Below, piece by piece: positions 23,069-34,606 of a DNA stretch of 64,000 nt. The notes below the pieces were generated by a model that did no database searches, was not told the DNA's origin, and saw nothing but the letters and a program-made list of their open reading frames with translations. Within the stretch, counting starts at the first letter, position 1. Every line of letters starts with the position of its first letter. The DNA comes from Acholoe squamosa (Eukaryota > Annelida > Polychaeta > Phyllodocida > Polynoidae). The position numbers and the translations under genes were made by a program. The stretch spans positions 15,903,501-15,967,500 of the forward strand of contig OX439041.1 of assembly GCA_949317995.1 (NCBI GenBank), read 5' to 3'.

Positions 23069-25954
23069 GTGTATAGCCCGGACATTATAACGTCTGAACG
23101 GCTGGTACATGGGTTAGATAACCTCACGGAAGCTAACCCAGCAGGGCAACTAATTGCCCAGGAGAATGGCAATGGATCATTAGTGCTCCAAAACCACTCA
23201 AACTCCCAAGATGCGGAATCTGCATCTTGGAGAGATCCCGAACCCCACTATAATGATAGTAAGGAGAATTCACCAGACTCTGTACGATGTGAACAGTCCA
23301 TACAGAGACAGGGTAAGTTAATGAGCCAACAATCACTTGTCGACGAGTTAACTAATTCGATGTTCGAAGTTGGTGGTAGTACTAATCCAGAACATCCGGC
23401 ACCAATGCCAAAAAGGGTAACATTCGGAGAACTACCTTATAGATTACCCAGACCCGGACTACCAATATCAGATTACAGCGCTATAGATGGCGACTTAACC
23501 TATGCGGTACCGGAAGGTGAGGAATTTAAACAACCGGATGTCCTGTTGTTAAATGAAACTTACGTAACTTTGAACGAGAACCTAAATACCTTGGTCAAAG
23601 CTAAAGATGAAGTATTCCATGAAAAACTTCAGCTGGAAGAGGAACTAACTGGCATGCGAAAGGAATTCGAAGCCAGAAGGAGTGAGTACATGAAGGAACT
23701 CGAGAATGAAGAACTAAAACTTCAGGAAATGAGAGAGTCATTCAATAAGGAATATGACAATAGACACATTCGTATCCAAACATACATAGATACGAACGAC
23801 CAACTAAGTCTTGATAAGGCAAAATTCGAATCCGAAATATGCCATTATCAAAACGAGTTGGAGGAATTGAAACTTCAGTGTACTAAACAGGCTGAAAGCA
23901 ATAAAACTATCCGGGTAGGCATTATAGCTTACAATAAACAACTGGAAGAAGATAGACAGAAACTCACGAATGAGCTTCAGGAATTGCAGACTACTGCAAT
24001 AACCTTAGATAAATATGTAGAAGCCGCCCAGTTGACTATAGGTAATATAGATCCAGCTGTGGTGTCTAAAATGTTGGGGAAAGCAACTCCAACTAGATAC
24101 AACCCATTCGTTGACGACGGGGCTGATAAGAATGTAGTATCCGGAGTCTATAAGAAACCGGATAATGCCGCAGGTAATGGAACCGCACCTACACCAGCAA
24201 CTCCAGTGCTGGATACAATAGGTCTGGCACCACCAATACCAGATTTGAGTCACAAAATCAAAGCGACTCGCGATAGTGCTACTGGAACTAACAATAATAC
24301 ACCCGTAGCACAACCAAGAGTATCGGGTCCACCAAGGCATATGTTAACACCACCTTCATATTTCTCCCAACCTGGCCATAGTACACCAGCAGGTCCAAGA
24401 TTACCGAACCCACCTCCGGGTCCAGGTAATGGTCCTACTGATGGACGTTTTCCAAGACCAAACCCGCCACAAAACAACGTTAATGGCGGTATGTATCAAC
24501 CAAGAACATCTTCCTATGGATATAGATATAATTATAATCCATCAGGAAGTGGTAATTATCAAAATGGTAATAACTATAACCAGGGATGGAATCAAAATAA
24601 TTCTTACCCTGGGTATGCGTCTTCTGGAAACGCCGGTTACAATGGTGGATGCCCTGGCGGTTCATCCGGAAACTATCATAATTATGGTCCACCAGGAGGG
24701 AACCCTCCAGGCGGCCCAGGAGGATCCAGATCCGGAGGATCAGGATCAGGAGGAGATGGCAGGAAGCCAAATAGAAGAACTTCCATGCCTGCAGGGATGC
24801 AAACCATCTTTGGCAGGAGCCAATGTATCCAAAACCTTGGCATTGACTGCTACCGAAAGGGAGCGGATGGCATGGAAGTCATGAACTGGAGCATGCGAGA
24901 AGCAGATAGACTATGCGGATGTTATAATCCGGCACGTAGACAGGCACGGATACCCCCTCCATATGATTCTAATGATCCATGGAAGGACAGGTATCAAGCT
25001 TTTGTCGACGAAGTCAATTGCAGCGGCTGGACAAAAGAAGAAGCTCTGCTGTATTTGATCTGTTGGTTGAATAAAGGTGGAAAAGTAGCCCTCAAACAAT
25101 GGAGAGCAGCTTACGGATTATACGGCACCTATGATCAATTGGTCGAATGTGCCACATACCTATTCGGATCAATCGTTAGAGAAGATCCATGGGTAAGCTT
25201 CAAGAAAAGAACACAGAAACTTAAAGAATCTCACAAGGTCTTTGGTTTGGAGCTACAGGACTTGCTATCAAAAGCACGTCCAAATTGGGCTCATGACAAT
25301 GACTGTTATCTACAGGAATTGTTTATACAATTCTATAATGGATTGCGGGATCCAGATCACAAACAAGTTGTTTGGGATTCTTGGAAGGATGACACTTCCT
25401 TCAGTGACCTGTTCATAGCAATAGATGGACATGACATGAAGAAACGATTGGTAGGTCTAGGACCTAACCCGGTAAGAGCAGCACCTTTTCAATACGGAGG
25501 TACACCTGCTCTGATATATGACACTTCCCAGTTAGCCGCGGTTGATTCGCATGAAGCTGATGAGGAGGATGAATATGTCTCCGATGAAAACGGAGAACAT
25601 ATTGGATCAGTCCAGGTAGCTGGAAAGTATTACCGACAAAAGCGGTATAGGAAAGTACATTCGAGAGGAAAGGGAGGATCTGTTGCTGGTAAAACAGCTT
25701 CCGGATCAACTCAACCTAGCAATGTAGCCTCTACGGCAAAGCCAACTGTGGCCGCCACTGTTGCTCCTACTAATGTGATGGAAACATTAATAGCCGGACT
25801 AACAGAAGCTCTAAAGAGACCGAGAGTTGATAAATCTCAGAGGAGATGTTTCAGATGCCAGAAACTGGGGCACTACGCTCCTGAATGTATGGCTGAGAAA
25901 CCTGTCCCTCGTAGACAGGAAGGTGTCTCTGGAATAAGTACAGAGGAAAACTAG
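23069..25954 (+). CDS. gag: Gag polyprotein with coiled coil and CCHC knuckle
   Basis: Gag forms the cytoplasmic particle that packages element RNA. The frame is open for 961 codons from a GTG at 23069. The first in-frame ATG is 23321 (MSQQSLVDELTN), the likelier start, giving about 877 residues. Order (numbering from 23069): an N-terminal acidic region; a long Glu/Lys/Leu coiled coil at about 165-315; a Pro/Thr linker; a Gly/Asn/Tyr-rich tract at about 440-570; a capsid-like helical region at about 630-810 (DRYQAFVDEVNCSGWTKEEA, LLYLICWLNKGGKVALKQW); then a CX2CX4HX4C zinc knuckle at 927-940 (CFRCQKLGHYAPEC). The capsid and knuckle order is standard. The length and the low-complexity Gly/Asn/Tyr tract are unusual. 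The frame is intact. Confidence 0.9.
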   Translation: MYSPDIITSERLVHGLDNLTEANPAGQLIAQENGNGSLVLQNHSNSQDAESASWRDPEPHYNDSKENSPDSVRCEQSIQRQGKLMSQQSLVDELTNSMFEVGGSTNPEHPAPMPKRVTFGELPYRLPRPGLPISDYSAIDGDLTYAVPEGEEFKQPDVLLLNETYVTLNENLNTLVKAKDEVFHEKLQLEEELTGMRKEFEARRSEYMKELENEELKLQEMRESFNKEYDNRHIRIQTYIDTNDQLSLDKAKFESEICHYQNELEELKLQCTKQAESNKTIRVGIIAYNKQLEEDRQKLTNELQELQTTAITLDKYVEAAQLTIGNIDPAVVSKMLGKATPTRYNPFVDDGADKNVVSGVYKKPDNAAGNGTAPTPATPVLDTIGLAPPIPDLSHKIKATRDSATGTNNNTPVAQPRVSGPPRHMLTPPSYFSQPGHSTPAGPRLPNPPPGPGNGPTDGRFPRPNPPQNNVNGGMYQPRTSSYGYRYNYNPSGSGNYQNGNNYNQGWNQNNSYPGYASSGNAGYNGGCPGGSSGNYHNYGPPGGNPPGGPGGSRSGGSGSGGDGRKPNRRTSMPAGMQTIFGRSQCIQNLGIDCYRKGADGMEVMNWSMREADRLCGCYNPARRQARIPPPYDSNDPWKDRYQAFVDEVNCSGWTKEEALLYLICWLNKGGKVALKQWRAAYGLYGTYDQLVECATYLFGSIVREDPWVSFKKRTQKLKESHKVFGLELQDLLSKARPNWAHDNDCYLQELFIQFYNGLRDPDHKQVVWDSWKDDTSFSDLFIAIDGHDMKKRLVGLGPNPVRAAPFQYGGTPALIYDTSQLAAVDSHEADEEDEYVSDENGEHIGSVQVAGKYYRQKRYRKVHSRGKGGSVAGKTASGSTQPSNVASTAKPTVAATVAPTNVMETLIAGLTEALKRPRVDKSQRRCFRCQKLGHYAPECMAEKPVPRRQEGVSGISTEEN

Positions 25955-28900
25955 GGAGGGGTCTCCCGAGGGGCAAAGAAGGGGATCCCAGTGACAAATC
26001 TTGCCATGATATCACCATCCGTGATGATAGTTCGCATGTAGTAGCAAACTCGCCTAGCACCGAGGTGGTTGTAGACACCCGGAAGGCTAGGGAAGCTGAT
26101 ATAACAGGTGCCACGGGAGCACAGGGGAAACCCAATATCAGTAACGAGGCAGGCGGCTACGAGTTAGCCAGGGTTGGTCGTGCCCACCTTCCCCCGGGTC
26201 ATCCTTGTCTGGAATTCCTGAAAGGATGTGGATCGACTCCTGGTGTGAACAATGACGTTCCGATCCTCACGGATATGCCCTCTGTTCTAAACGGAAGGCG
26301 GTGGTATGTTTGCCTTACTGTTAATGGAAGATCTGCCGAATTCCTTGTGGATACGGGAGCTAGCCACTCTTGTATCTCCAGGAGGTTCTACGATCTTATA
26401 CTGGATGAACATGATACTCTCAAATCGGGAGGGAATGCTCAGACGGCCGATGGCAGTACCTTGCAAATGTATGGTAGAACTTGTGTGAAACTACAGTTGG
26501 ATGGAATACATGACTATGTCATGAGCGCCACCGTTGCGGATATAGCAGATGAGGGGATACTCGGGTTGGATTTCGCATCCCTGTATGGAGTTGTGTTGGA
26601 ACCCCAATCAGGAGTGTTGAGTGTGAAATACCCATATCCCGTAAAGGTTAGGTGTGTACTGAGACAAGTGAGCAGTATGGCTAGTGTAGCACACACTGTG
26701 CGAATCCCTCCGGGAGTAGCCTGTGATGTGCTTGTAAGAAGTGATCCTGCAATGCGCAATAAGCCTGCAGTGATAGAACCGGATGTAGCTACTCTGTCAA
26801 GTATCGGATTAGTATCCGCAGACACTATTGTAGCAAATGCATCCTGGTCGGTAGTACCTGTCTCCAATACTGGAAACAGTACTATCTACTTGAAAAAGGG
26901 ACAAGTTTTCGGAAACGTGACCCTTTCGGAAACTGTAACGGATAGTAAGTTAAACTTACAAAAGGTAACAGGAAATGATGAAATTTTGGAAGACTTACTC
27001 AAGTTGTATGAAGAAACTTCATTAGAAGATCCGGAAGACCGGAAAGTGTTCTATGAATTGCTCTGTCAGTATAGGACTGCCTTTGCCAAACCTGGTGAAA
27101 AACTAGGTACGACAAACAAGGTAGTACATAAAATAGATACTGGAGATGCGGAACCCTTTAAAATACCGTATAGGCGGTTACCTTTAGCGAAAAAGAGAGT
27201 AGCTGAAGAGGAAATAAACAAGATGTTGGAACAGGATGTAATAGTCCCTTCCAATAGTCCATGGAGTAGTCATGTGTGTATGGTAACAAAGAAAGACGGT
27301 ACTATCCGCTTTTGTATAGACTACAGGAAGTTGAATGGAATAACGAAAAAGAATTCGTATCCATTACCGAGAATAGACGAAACCATTGACTCCTTAGGAG
27401 GAAACAGTTGGTTTTGTACCCTAGACTTGCAATCAGGTTACTGGCAAGTGGGAATGAACCCTTCAGATATGGAAAAAACTGCATTTTCGAGTCATATTGG
27501 GCTATTCCAATATAAACGTAATGCCGTTTGGTTTGTGCAATGCACCAGCAACATTTGAAGCAATGATGGAAACAATCCTAAGTGATTTATTGTGGAAAAG
27601 ATGTCTTGTATATCTTGACGATGTCATAGTCTTCGGAAAAACATTCGAAGAGTGTTCTAATAACCTAAAAATGGTACTAGAACGTATTATTTCTAATGGT
27701 CTCAAATTGAAACCTAAGAAATGCCACATGTTTAGAAATTATTTGGGCCGCATCATTAGTGATGAAGGAATAAAAGCTGATCCAGAGAAAATCGAATCAG
27801 TTACGAATTGGAATAGACCTAAAACACCCAAAGAAGTGAGGTCCTTTTTAGGATTCTGTTCCTATTATAGGGAATTTATTCCGAACTATTCTAGAGTCAG
27901 TTATCCATTACAAGCAATAGCTAACTGGACTCCAGGAAGTACCAAGGAAAAATTTCCTTGGACGCATGAACAGGAATCTGCTTTTCAGAAGCTAAAGGAC
28001 CTGTTCACGAGTACTCCAGTATTACAATATCCGAATGAAACGGATCATTTCATACTGGATACTGACGCTAGTAATGATAGCATTGGTGCAGCTCTCTCGC
28101 AAGTCCAAAATGGGAGAGAAGTATTAATTGCCTTTGCCAGCAATACACTGAGCAAGACTCAGCGCAATTACTGCACAACCAAAAGAGAGTTGTTAGCAGT
28201 AGTCGTATATACCAAGAAGTTCAAACATTTCCTATGGGGAACGAACTTTACATTGCGTACGGATCATTCCTCTTTAAGATGGCTACTGAACTTCCGAGAT
28301 GCTGAAGGAATGTTAGGCCGATGGTTAGCCCATCTATCAGAATATGGGCTCGAACATCACCAGATTCAGCATAGACCTGGAGTGAAGCATTTGAATGCTG
28401 ATGCCTTGTCTTGATTACCAATCCGGAAATGTGATAATCCGGAATGTACTGATTGTGGAGCTCATAGGGCAGTGTTAGCAGGGATTCGAAGACCATTCGA
28501 ACCCCTAGTTGCCAGTGTACTGGATTGGTCTATGGATCACATACGACGTTTCCAGGAAGCTGACTCGATAACTGCGCAGCTATTGCAATTAGTACCAAAG
28601 GGTATACGTCCAGTTAGACCCGAGGTCTCTCTGGAAAATCGAGAAATGAGAAGGTTTCTTGCTCAATGGACCAAGCTTGAAGTCCGGAAAGGCGTGTTAT
28701 ACTGCTGGAAGCCATGTAATAATGGTGAGAAAATCATGCAAGTGGTAATACCACATGCCATGAGACATGACATTATGTATTTCTGTCATGGACATCGGAC
28801 CAGTGGTCATTTTGGAAGGAAACATTCGTTGGCACGACTTTCCAAAAAATACTACTGGCCTGGCATGACCAGAGACTTGCAAAGATGGGTAATCACCTGT

Positions 28901-30142
28901 CCGGATTGTTGTAAAAACAAACCCGGACCCGGGATGGGCAAACTTCCCCTATCCCAAGAACTTTTCGGAGTTAGATTCGCAAGAATCGGGGTAGACATCA
29001 TCAGTGGATTGAATACAACCGCTATTGATAATACCTGTATGATGGTAGTGTGTGATTATTACACAAAATACACTAAAGTATTTCCACTACCGGATCACAA
29101 AGCAGTTACTTGTGCCGAAGCTTTTGTAAAAGGCTGGGTACTAAGTTTCGGTGTACCATTAATGTTACACAGTGACCAAGGCAGAGAATTCGAATCAAAT
29201 CTCTGGCAGGGTATGTGCGAATACTTAGCTATTTGTAAGACTAGAACCAATCCGTATAGGCCACAAAGCGACGGATTGGTAGAAAGGTTCAACAGAACCC
29301 TTATCCAAGTTCTAAAGTCGCTCGTCAATAAACATATGGATGACTGGGATGAGCAATGTCATTTTGTGACACATGCTTATAACAGTACGGTACATTCAAG
29401 TACAAATTGTACTCCGAATCTTTTAGTATTCGGAGAAGATCTAATAATGCCTGCCGACTTAGTATTTGGAGTCGTAGGGATGGACCCGGAACTACCTTGC
29501 CATGTAGTTTTTGTGGAATGTTTAAGAGACAGATTTAAAAAAGCATATGAGTCTGTCCGAATCGATTTGGAGAAAAGTACCAAATGGCAGAAAGTTGGAT
29601 ATGATACCGATCTAAAGCATCGGAAATTCCAATCCGGAGATAGAGTTCTTAGACTACATGAACCACTTAGACACATAAAATTAGCGTCTAATTGGGATGG
29701 TCCCTTCACGGTAACACAAGTTATCAGTGATTGTACCCTAATTATTAAATCTGACCTTGGTCGACTTTATAAGTCAAATGTGGCCAGACTAAGGAAATGG
29801 TCTGGGAGGGAGACCTCCACAGAAATGTATGGTGAAGGTTCCGGAAAGATCCTGAACCAGAATCGCATAATAGACCAGGTAAAGAACACTACAGTGAAGC
29901 GAGGCCGTGGTAGGCCTAAAAAGTGTTCCGAATCAGTGACACCCGCGCCAACACTGATTAAGCGTGGGGGAGTTAAAAAAGTCTCGGCAGGTGAAGACAA
30001 AAAGAAGAGGAAAGGTGTCCCTAAGGCTAAGAAACACCTAGAAAAGGCTCTTCAGACTGTCAGGTCCGATAAAGAACTATCCGAGAAGGGGAGATACGTT
30101 CGTCGCAGCCCTCGAATTGCCCAGAGGACTGCAGTGACCTAA
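25885..30142 (+). pseudogene. pol: Pol: protease, RT, RNase H, integrase (one frameshift, one stop)
   Basis: The pol frame is -1 relative to gag and overlaps it (open from 25885; gag stops at 25954), consistent with expression by -1 frameshifting. The protease shows FLVDTGASHSCIS. RT shows IRFCIDYRKLN, FCTLDLQSGYWQV, MPFGLCNAPATFE and YLDDVIVF. RNase H has the Asp in ILDTDAS, the Glu in TKRELLAV and the Asp in RTDHSS. Integrase has its HHCC finger and an exact D,D(35)E spacing (GVDI, SDQG, LVERF; residues 175, 235 and 271 counted from 28472), then a GPF motif and a basic tail with an AT-hook-like KRGRGRPKK. An extra A in the run at 27514-27516 shifts the frame inside RT. A TGA at 28412-28414 interrupts the RNase H-integrase junction. 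The stop is just before 30143. Confidence 0.95.
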
Positions 30143-30381
30143 CCTGTATACACAACGGGTGTAATGTTTACATTTAGAGGAACGGATGACAACTGACCCG
30201 AAAGGCTTATTTGTCGCCGCCGCATGATGTACCAATGGGTAGTGGATGGATGATCCGGTGGATTTGCTTAAGCTTTCCATAATCTCCACTTAAATCCCGA
30301 GACGAGTCATCGGCGTGAGCGATCATTACCTAAAAACAATCAGTTTGTTGATGTTCCGCTTGTAGCATGTGCGTTTCCGCA

Positions 30382-30447
30382 TGACGTCACCGTGTCCAGT
30401 CTCGGCTGACCTCTCGTGACCTCGCGGGATGCGGGGAAATGACGTCA
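30382..30447. promoter_or_regulatory. Pair of CRE-like sites upstream of ORF3 (copy B)
   Basis: TGACGTCA occurs at 30382-30389 and 30440-30447, with the conserved TGACCTCTCGTGACC between them. The second site ends 205 bp before the ORF3 ATG at 30652, exactly as in copy A. The rest of this roughly 510-bp spacer is much less conserved, so the retained sites stand out. An internal bZIP-responsive promoter is inferred. Confidence 0.62.
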
Positions 30448-30651
30448 CGAAAGCTGGCCTGTCGCCATATTATTTTTTGGTAGCGTTTGGGACAGTCGGG
30501 TCACCCCTTCTCTCTTGAATTCTACCATCTAGCAAACCCCTTGTGCGCCCTCAGAGTCTGTCTCTCAGTAGGCAGACTCCGTCAGTGTCGGCCCCGGCGC
30601 CGTAAAAGCCGGAAAAAGGAGTAGTTCACTCCCGTGGGCGATTCCCCAGTC

Positions 30652-33052
30652 ATGGCTGAGGAATCCGTAGCTGCAGCCAAGCTATCCGGTGACCCGGATA
30701 AGCTGACTCCGTCCGCAGAAGCTTTTCCGGAAGCTTTGTCACCTGTAACACAGGCAGAGAGCGAGATGATGGACGTGGAGGAACCCACGGATCGCTCGTT
30801 CGAGGAGAAGCTGGCTTCATTTTCACTGAATGAGCCAGAGAAGATGCTATCTCCACTCCCACCTAAGGGATCCGGAGGGGCTGCGAGTGCTGAACCCGCA
30901 GCGACTGAGTCCGAAACCACCCAAGTCGACGGACCGAAGGATCAGTGGAAGCCAGCAGTGGCTGACCCGTTCCCAGTAGAGTACGATGGTCGCTACTTGT
31001 ATGTCCACCCGGAACTGCAGGCACAAGTGACCTACGCAGATGGTACACCAGTCAGGATGGACCCGAAAGTAAGGATAGCTATCGAGGGCGTCATGGCTCC
31101 CGAACAGCTGACCAGGACGCCTCCCGAATGGCTTCGAGACTGGCCGTGGTTCCAACGGGGACTTATGGTGGAAGCTCAAGAATCTCCCGGATTCTGCTAG
31201 AGCCGAGCCAAAACCCAGCACCTCAGCCACTGGTAGTACTGCCATGGAGGTTGAGTTGTCAGACGAGGAGTCGGTGCACGAATCCTCGGTTGAGTATGAT
31301 GAGAAGGCCACTCCATCAACTCAAACCGAGGCCGAGCGTTGGGCTAACGCCAAATCCAGATTCAAAACCCGGATTCCGATGTGTTTCTCTAACTGTGCCT
31401 ACGGAGTAAAGAAGGACGGCTCTACCCTCTATGCCTGCCCGGACCCAGTCAACAAGAATAATGAGTCAGATGATGAAGATTGGATGCGTCTTTCGGACGA
31501 GGACCCCAATCCGAGCAAAGCCTATCGAAAGATGTGGCTTATGCTAAACCACACCGAAGGGTACTACACTTATACCCAGAGGAGGAAGCTGCGTTGGGCT
31601 CTAGAGAAGTGGTACGGTGACGACCAGAAGTCCTGTCCCTTCTCTATCTGCCAGGATGCGAGTGATGTCTCGGTCCGGACCTGGAGTACTCCAGCCCGGT
31701 TCCAAAGGCATCTGGTAGAGACCCACTTCCACCATCACCCGGTTTACATTTGTGATCCGAGTTATGGTAAGAAGGGCAAGAAGTGTACTACGAAGGTGCA
31801 ATACAGCCGACGTAGTGATCTGGCGAGACACCAGAAGAAATGCCACGCAGAAGGTTTAGACGGGGCTCGGAAGCGCATCATGGAGCTTCATCAGGAACTC
31901 ATGAAGGAGTTCGATAGTCTGAGCAAGGATGCTTGGTCTAAGATCCGACCGGGGGACCAAGTCCTCTGCGAGGTTCCGAAGACCAAGGATTCGAAACTCC
32001 GCGCGAAGATAGTCCTGACTCCTGGAAAGGGTAAACTGGACATGCACGAGTCTCTCTGGCAGAAATGCGAGGAATCCGGCAAGGAGGGAAAGAGAGCTCG
32101 TGAAAGGAGCAGAAGAGACCAGAACCGTGGTGGCAACGGTAATGGTCAGACCACCACTGCTAAAGCTAAAGTCAGAGCAGAGGACCGCTCCAGGTCTCCT
32201 CTGGCTCGGCACCCCCACGAGCAGGCTCAGGGCACTCCGGTGTTCAAGAAGCCCGAACCTGCCGGATACGCTGGAGCCGTATCAAAGCCTGGGAAGGTTA
32301 ATCCCCGTAACTTTCCGTCCTTGACCCAGGGATCTGGACCTGAGAGCCAGACCTTGGTCGTAGGAAAGGATGGTCGTCTTGTCCCTAAGAAGACCTCAGC
32401 ACCTGCTGCCGCCGGATCCGCATCCGCTCCAGCCACCCTGCCAATCAACTTCACCCAGGAGCAGTTAAGCATGTACTTGCAAATGGGATTGAAGCAGAAC
32501 CCGCCTCCTGCCTACTGTGTACCATCAGCAGGCGTGTCCGGAAGCCCCAAACCCGGAAGTGGTCCGCAGGCCGCATCGACTCCCCCCAAGGCTGTCGCTG
32601 CACCTGCGAAACCAAAGGACGCCATTACCATTAAAACCGGCAATGCGGAAGTTTGGTTTGAGAAGTCTCGCCAAGGGGAGGCAGATGTCCAGAAGGCCAT
32701 CTACACCCACTGGGAGAAGTGTGTCCATGAGAAGGCCACAGAATTCCATCAGGGACTTCTAAATGACACCCTGTTGTGTATGAAGGAGGTCGCGGATGCT
32801 GAAAAGCAGCGCCTCGAGACCCTCATTCGGGATGACGTAAAGGCCCAGGAGGAGGCTGCCGCAGCTGCCCAAGAAAAGGCAGCTATGGACGTACACGTCT
32901 TGGAGAAACGTGTAAAAGAGGAGATTACCCGGAATACCAACTTGAACACTAAGTTCATGAGGGTATTCGGAGTCGACCTCGACGAGTGGGACGGCACTCC
33001 CGAGTCGGCTCTAGCTCTTCTTAAGAAGAAGCATGCGAAGAAATCTGTCTAA
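30652..33052 (+). pseudogene. ORF3: accessory protein with C2H2-like fingers and coiled coil (broken)
   Basis: Unrecognised. The start is ATG 30652 (MAEESVAA), as in copy A. The first frame runs to 31200. Near 31168 about 530 bp present in copy A are missing, apparently joined at a shared GGAAGCT, and reading shifts to the frame open to 33052. Counted from 31244, that frame holds: a copy-A-shared domain at about 32-124 (RWANAK, YACPDPVNK, SDDEDWMRL, KLRWALEKWY); two finger-like modules, C131-x4-C136-x19-H156-x4-H161 and C170-x10-C181-x14-H196-x3/4-C200/H201; a basic Arg/Ser/Gly segment; a Pro/Ala/Gly linker; a coiled coil at about 490-575; and the C-terminal DLDEWDGT motif. No signal peptide or transmembrane segment is seen, so it is not a typical env. 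A nucleic-acid-binding role is inferred. Confidence 0.78.
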
Positions 33053-34606
33053 GCATGCTACGGGTTATTTTCCATAATTTTTTTCTCTCCACCACTAAAT
33101 AACCAGATATAGTCTTTGCGGAACCCTACAGGTCTGCGAATGTTTTCTTCATTAGTATATGAACACCTGTTGTATGTGTTCCGGGTTCCTCTTATGACCA
33201 GCTTATTGTATAATTCAGGCTGTATAATCCGTATTGTACCCTGAATAGTCTATTCGGATTCAGAACTTCACTTATGGACAATCCGATAGTAGACTTGCTG
33301 CTGTCAAACGTATCCAGATGCCGGTTCCAGACTTCTGCTGCTACCTGTGCTAACCACTTACTAGGATGGACTTTACGATTTACCTCTACAATTCATCTAT
33401 ACTCCCGAATGGACTTATACTACATGTTACTACTACTTCCGGACCAGCCTATATTGGACTTTTTACTTATGTCAACAAAACCTAAATGGATTACGATTCT
33501 ATACTGTTGACAAAACCGGATCTACAATTCACTTCTACATTCTACACCATTCGGATATACCTATGAACTATAGCACTTCTAGAGGATTGTGGGTAGCTGC
33601 CCCAAATTCATCTACCGTGTTCACTCTAATAACTATAGACTTTAGCACGTCCATCCCGTGGTTAGCTGACCACACCTACCATCTAGTATCCGGAGGGCTA
33701 CAGCAGAAGACTCCAGCAGCATCTATCATTTTTTTTAAATTGTACATGTTATCATATGTCTATTTTTCTATAATGTTATTTGTATGTGCATATCCACTAC
33801 ACTGGTTACAACTTACTATATATTGTGATACGGGTATATATATATCTGTTGGTACGGATCTCAAATTACTGTTCATATTTATAATATAAGATCCGGTAAA
33901 CTACACCAGAACATACGTATTATTGTCCTGCGAGACATGTTGTATCATAGATATATTAATCTGGTGTTATAAAGGTTATTTGGTACACGGTGATATCATA
34001 TATATCATTATATTCATTACTACACCGTGATTTTTTTCTTTTCAAGTGTATAATACAAATTGTTCTATTCGTACTACTCACGGAATCCTTAATGGATCCA
34101 TATGGTTATATCATACAATGATATTACAAGATTATATGTCATTAGATAGTGTAGTTACTCTAACAGTCTTTTTCAAGACTATATAATCAAATGTGGTATT
34201 AATAACTACAAACGCATATGAATGTTATTACATAATGTATTTAATGTTAACAGTTCCGTTACACATAACTGTTACTATCACATGTATACGAATTATGATA
34301 CTTGTCCTATTAATTATACCGTACACATGATATGTTATCCTATGGTATAATAAGCTAATTAACAGTTCCGATACATATAACTGTTATTCATTCAAGTAAT
34401 TTGTATCATATTCCAACATTCAATTTGTTATTATGTAACTACATACACTATCGAATATATGTATATGACATTCAAATCATATTTAACCTGGTGTTAATGT
34501 TATATCTATGGTTGTACCTCTATTACTAACGTTTTAGACATATTGATATGTTATCCTAGTAATATTACTATAACTATAACACCCTCCTAAATGTCTGGGG
34601 GAGTGG
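33053..34606 (+). other. Long AT-rich 3' noncoding region of copy B, with polypurine tract
   Basis: 1.55 kb without a supported ORF, with runs of TATA/CATAT words and short repeated phrases (AACTGTTA, ACATGTTAT). It ends in the purine tract GGGGGAGTGG (34597-34606) that abuts the LTR, the expected plus-strand primer. Confidence 0.75.

Noticed and set aside
30652-33052. ORF3 as a retroviral-type envelope gene
   Set aside because: No signal peptide, hydrophobic fusion segment or C-terminal anchor is visible. The content is acidic, finger-like and coiled-coil.
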